Made by a program: the position numbers and the translations under genes. Of a stretch of 8,947 nt of DNA, positions 6,408 through 8,947 are shown piece by piece (position 1 is the stretch's first letter; each line of letters begins with the position of its first letter). The notes beneath the pieces are model-generated. The model searched no databases and was not told the DNA's origin. It saw only the letters and a program-made list of their open reading frames with translations. Source of the DNA: Nitrososphaeria archaeon (GTDB lineage Archaea > Thermoproteota > Nitrososphaeria > Nitrososphaerales > Nitrososphaeraceae); assembly GCA_021324715.1 (NCBI GenBank), contig JAJPIN010000072.1:1-8947 (forward strand). The letters run 5' to 3'.

Positions 6408-6767
6408 CTATTTAGTTCTTGCAGAATCCTGCACTTTTTCTAGCACGCTAGCCAAATTATCAATATGGGTGTTCTTTTTGAATTCAGTGCCTGTTCTTTG
6501 ACAATGAAGGCGATATGCATTTATGATTGAAAATTTAGGGTGAAACGATTGATATTCCCTAGTCAATTCCAAAATCAGTCCTTTCTCAATTAGACTATTT
6601 AGCGTATCACTCGTCATTTCAAGGGAAAGATTAAGAGCAGTAGATATTTTGTCAAGTGGTGTTTTTCCATTAAGAATCAGAAATAGGAAACATTGCGCTT
6701 CAATTTCTGATAAATTAATCCATGATATAAGGGCCTCCTTAATTTTGTCAAATTTGTGTAGCGTCAT
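6408..6767 (-). CDS. TrmB/MarR-like winged-helix transcriptional regulator
   Basis: The 119-aa protein is a compact winged helix-turn-helix DNA-binding protein. Residues about 18-33 (NLSEIEAQCFLFLILN) resemble the first helix of TrmB-type regulators, which usually read LSEYEAKVYLALL. The helix-turn-helix follows at about 36-62 (ISTALNLSLEMTSDTL as core, then LIEKGLI), and the wing at about 66-82 with YQSFHPKF, corresponding to the YxxxxP element seen after the wing in TrmB proteins. The C-terminal 30 residues are a charged helix that could dimerise. There is no ligand-binding domain, so it is a short, stand-alone form. It leads a minus-strand group with the two unknown genes and may control them or itself. 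The ligand and targets cannot be told from sequence. Confidence 0.8.
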   Translation of the reverse strand: MTLHKFDKIKEALISWINLSEIEAQCFLFLILNGKTPLDKISTALNLSLEMTSDTLNSLIEKGLILELTREYQSFHPKFSIINAYRLHCQRTGTEFKKNTHIDNLASVLEKVQDSARTK

Positions 6768-6863
6768 TTTTTAAATTATTAGATTAACATCTTCAATGTT
6801 GTCAGGGGTTTACTAATAAATAATACGAATGAATTCTTAAAACTAACAAGATAAGAAGAGCTG

Positions 6864-7760
6864 CTAGAATGAGAATATTTCTTTATATTTTTCATGTCTT
6901 TTTTTGATATCATCGGCATTAATACTAACAATCTTTTCAACGCCATACTCCTCAATTGCAAACGAGCCCATAATATTTCCATGTAATACGGCATTTTTCA
7001 ATATTTTTGAATCCACATTTTCATTTTGTGACAAGAACCCAATAAAAGCTCCACCAAAAGAATCACCAGCTCCAGTAGGATCCTTTATGATTTCAGTCGG
7101 ATAAGCTGGTAGTGGGTAAAATTCATTATTATAGAAAAGCAGCGACCCATTTTCTGCTTTATTAATTACAGCAAACGCAGGACCTTTTGATACTAACAAT
7201 CGAGCACAATTGAAAATATTGCTCTCCTTAAACAGCAATTTGACCTCTGATTCATTTATAATTATGCCATCAACTTTATTTATCATCCTCATCACCTCAT
7301 CTCTTTTATTCATTATCCAAAAATCCATTGTATCACAAATTATCATTTTTGGTCCGGAAAATAATGCTAATACTCTCATATTTTGCACTGGATCATTATT
7401 TGCTAGATAAACATATTCTGAATCAACATATTCATCTGGTATTGTCGATTGGTAATTTGATATGACATTTAGCTCAGTTTTATTAGTGGTCCTTTTTGAA
7501 AGATCATGGTCGAAGGAAGAATCATAATGAAAAGTTTTTTCAGTTTGACTGATTGTTAAACCTCTAATATCAAGACGCCTTCTTAGGATCTCCAGAAACG
7601 ATGCAGGAAAATCATTTCCTACTATCGCCACTATGGATGTGGGTACGTATTTTGATGCCGAAATTGATGCAAATGTAGCAGTACCCCCCAACATTCTTTC
7701 AACGGTATGAAATGGCGTACGAGTAGTATCTAATGCAATGGTTCCAAATACTGTTAGCAT
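6864..7760 (-). CDS. PfkB-family carbohydrate or nucleoside kinase
   Basis: This kinase of the ribokinase/PfkB superfamily phosphorylates a sugar or nucleoside hydroxyl with ATP. Counted from ATG 7760 (298 aa), it has the N-terminal strand LTVFGTIALD, the substrate-side Gly pair in MLGGTATFAS (about 23-32), the INESE motif that helps bind Mg-ATP (about 168-172), and the C-terminal signature DPTGAGDSFGGAF (227-239), with D233 as catalytic base. Length is typical. The frame also opens with a TTG 9 nt upstream (7769), but the ATG is preferred because a TATA-like element is centred exactly 26 nt upstream of it. The substrate cannot be decided; ribokinase, adenosine kinase and sugar-kinase types share these motifs. 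It is divergent from ubiX and followed, 96 nt later, by the winged-helix gene. Confidence 0.9.
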   Translation of the reverse strand: MLTVFGTIALDTTRTPFHTVERMLGGTATFASISASKYVPTSIVAIVGNDFPASFLEILRRRLDIRGLTISQTEKTFHYDSSFDHDLSKRTTNKTELNVISNYQSTIPDEYVDSEYVYLANNDPVQNMRVLALFSGPKMIICDTMDFWIMNKRDEVMRMINKVDGIIINESEVKLLFKESNIFNCARLLVSKGPAFAVINKAENGSLLFYNNEFYPLPAYPTEIIKDPTGAGDSFGGAFIGFLSQNENVDSKILKNAVLHGNIMGSFAIEEYGVEKIVSINADDIKKRHEKYKEIFSF

Positions 7761-7779
7761 GCTGTTCAATCAATAACAA

Positions 7780-7790
7780 CAATAAATAAG
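7780..7790. promoter_or_regulatory. Candidate shared bidirectional TATA element between pfkB-like and ubiX genes
   Basis: CAATAAATAAG lies in the centre of the 51-nt gap between the two start codons. Its middle (about 7786) is 26 nt from the ATG at 7760 on one side and 26 nt from the TTG at 7812 on the other, the archaeal TATA-to-start distance in both directions. It supports the chosen starts and leaderless mRNAs for both genes. Confidence 0.5.
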
Positions 7791-7811
7791 TGTTCAACAA
7801 TATTTTGAATA

Positions 7812-8390
7812 TTGAAGTCGGAAACAAAATATGATAAAATTGTTGTTGGCTTTTCTGGAGCCTCTGGTGTTATTTATGGAATACGACTCTTAGAGATACT
7901 TCACTCTATTAATATTCAGACATATCTCATAATCAGTGAGTGGGCAAAAAGAAATATAGAAACTGAAACACATAAAACTTTAGAATATGTAAAATCTCTT
8001 TCTTCTGTAAATTACGATAATTTCAAGCTAGACGCCGCCGTTTCAAGTGGATCATTCCTCCATGACGGTATGGTTATAGTACCATGTAGCATGAAATCCC
8101 TATCCAGCATTGCAAATGGTTATGACGATACTCTCATTTCTCGTGCTGCATCTGTTACCTTAAAAGAATCACGTACTTTAATTCTAGTTCCAAGAGAAAC
8201 ACCTCTTTCGAGAATTCATCTTGAAAATATGATCAAGTTACAAGATGCCGGCGCGATCATACTTCCAGCGATGCCTGGCTTCTATCATAAACCATCCACT
8301 ATTGATGAAATTATAGATCATTTGGTTGGGAAAATTCTCGATCAACTAAAAATAAAGCATGAACTTTTCACCAGGTGGAAAGATCAATAA
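7812..8390 (+). CDS. ubiX: UbiX-family flavin prenyltransferase
   Basis: UbiX joins a dimethylallyl group to FMN, making the prenylated FMN cofactor used by UbiD-type decarboxylases. In archaea a UbiD-type enzyme is needed in the modified mevalonate pathway (anhydromevalonate phosphate decarboxylase), so a general housekeeping role is likely; no ubiD is in this window. The 192-aa product has the family length and motifs: FMN-binding VVGFSGASG (11-19), SSGSFLHDGMVIVPCSMKS core (78-96), IANGYDDTLISRAASVTLKE core (100-119), VPRETPLSRIHLENM (126-140) and LPAMPGFYHKP (151-161). The start is TTG, with no better alternative in frame, and the TATA-like element 26 nt upstream suggests a leaderless mRNA beginning with it. 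The neighbour is a divergent kinase. Confidence 0.94.
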   Translation: MKSETKYDKIVVGFSGASGVIYGIRLLEILHSINIQTYLIISEWAKRNIETETHKTLEYVKSLSSVNYDNFKLDAAVSSGSFLHDGMVIVPCSMKSLSSIANGYDDTLISRAASVTLKESRTLILVPRETPLSRIHLENMIKLQDAGAIILPAMPGFYHKPSTIDEIIDHLVGKILDQLKIKHELFTRWKDQ

Positions 8391-8683
8391 ATAAAATCCA
8401 GGCATTGGCTTATTTCATTACTACAACCAAAATGAATCGGCAAATTTAATGTCTAGATGTTCGTTTCTATTTTACAATCATTATGCACTTGTAATACGTA
8501 ACATGTGTCTATCGATTCTTTAGTTAGGCCAATTTTATGTCGTATTAGAATTCAGACCTGATTTGAAGCGATTTATGCCAAACTTCAAATAAAACAACTT
8601 ATTTAAATTTGTGAATAAAGATAATACACCACGGGTAAATTTCGTACACTCTTATCTTAGTAACGAGTATTAAATATTATCGA
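8391..8683. other. Intergenic region between convergent ubiX and KH-protein genes
   Basis: This AT-rich 293-nt stretch has no ORF longer than 24 codons that I can support on either strand. ACTTATTTAAATTTG (about 8598-8612) resembles a plus-strand TATA region and would start a transcript near 8630, but no gene follows before the converging KH gene, so a small RNA or antisense start is only a guess. No clear hairpin or long poly-T terminator was seen. Confidence 0.35.
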
Positions 8684-8947
8684 TTATTTTTCCCATAATT
8701 GTAATTTTTCAATTTTTGATTTTCTCTTTGCTTGATAGAGCATTTCGTAAACTGTCTTATGAGATCTTCCATTGACTAATAACATTATTGCATCAAGAGC
8801 CAACTTTGTTTCTTCATAGTTTCCGATCAAAGAAACCGTATGTCCGTATATAGAAATAAATGTATTAGTTAACTCTTCTATATTTTTTCTAGCTTTACCT
8901 TTTTCACCGATTATTCTTCCCTTAATCCTATTAGTAGAATTGGTTGA
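8684..8947 (-). CDS. Dim2/Pno1-like KH-domain RNA-binding protein, C-terminal part
   Basis: The frame runs from the window edge to a TAA at 8684-8686, giving the last 87 residues; the start lies outside. It contains a KH domain with the RNA-binding GxxG loop as GEKG in RIKGRIIGEKGKARKNIEEL, then an ISIYGHTVSLIGNYE strand pair, and the motif LLVNGRSHKTVYEMLYQAKR. These match the second KH domain of archaeal Dim2p/Pno1 (Krr1-related), which in eukaryotes binds the 3' end of 18S pre-rRNA during small-subunit assembly and in archaea has been linked to aIF2-alpha and 16S rRNA. The archaeal protein usually has another KH domain upstream, which should lie beyond the edge. Role in ribosome maturation or translation is inferred from the family. 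Confidence 0.88.
   Translation of the reverse strand, partial: STNSTNRIKGRIIGEKGKARKNIEELTNTFISIYGHTVSLIGNYEETKLALDAIMLLVNGRSHKTVYEMLYQAKRKSKIEKLQLWEK

Noticed and set aside
6779..6994. 71-codon open frame on the minus strand
   Set aside because: Out-of-frame overlap with the 3' end of the PfkB-family kinase; no family features.
6904..7410. Two 66-codon open frames on the plus strand
   Set aside because: Antisense shadows of the kinase; their hydrophobic look comes from the complement of charged codons.
8450..8524. 24-codon plus-strand ORF after ubiX
   Set aside because: No start signal, unremarkable composition and no recognisable motif.

Overview
The window is a piece of a low-GC archaeal chromosome, most likely an ammonia-oxidising thaumarchaeon (class Nitrososphaeria; the low GC with Nitrososphaera-like proteins would fit a Nitrosocosmicus-type genome, but this is an inference from memory). 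The clearest marker is 4-hydroxybutyryl-CoA dehydratase, the signature enzyme of the thaumarchaeal 3-hydroxypropionate/4-hydroxybutyrate carbon fixation cycle. Other archaeal signs are ribosomal protein L40e, a Dim2/Pno1-like KH protein, an intron-containing tRNA-Ser without an encoded CCA, and TATA boxes about 26 nt upstream of start codons with little or no leader (leaderless genes).

Layout. 1-84 (-): start of a secreted or membrane-anchored protein, signal peptide only. 222-323 (-): tRNA-Ser(GGA) with a 16-nt intron. 409-2635: a stretch rich in very small genes, namely a C2H2 zinc-finger microprotein (-), a Cys-rich microprotein (+), an FtsJ/RlmE-type rRNA 2'-O-methyltransferase (-) preceded by an overlapping 46-residue ORF, two more zinc-finger ORFs (-) joined by out-of-frame coding-like sequence that looks like a broken gene, and ribosomal L40e (+). 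2709-4220 (+): 4-hydroxybutyryl-CoA dehydratase behind a strong TATA box. 4342-5676 (+): a two-gene purine salvage operon, APRT followed by methylthioadenosine phosphorylase. 5666-6767 (-): a TrmB-like winged-helix protein and two unknown proteins coupled by a 4-nt overlap. 6864-7760 (-) and 7812-8390 (+): a divergent pair, a PfkB-family kinase and the flavin prenyltransferase UbiX, apparently sharing one central TATA-like element. 8684-8947 (-): C-terminal part of a KH-domain RNA-binding protein.

How they work together. APRT and MTAP form a direct metabolic pair: MTAP releases adenine from methylthioadenosine and APRT turns adenine into AMP. The methyltransferase, L40e, the KH protein and the tRNA are translation or ribosome-biogenesis functions scattered among accessory small genes. 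No mobile element, CRISPR array or phage gene was seen. The least explained parts are the small zinc-finger cluster with its probable frameshifted gene (1688-2204) and the unknown coupled pair at 5666-6381.
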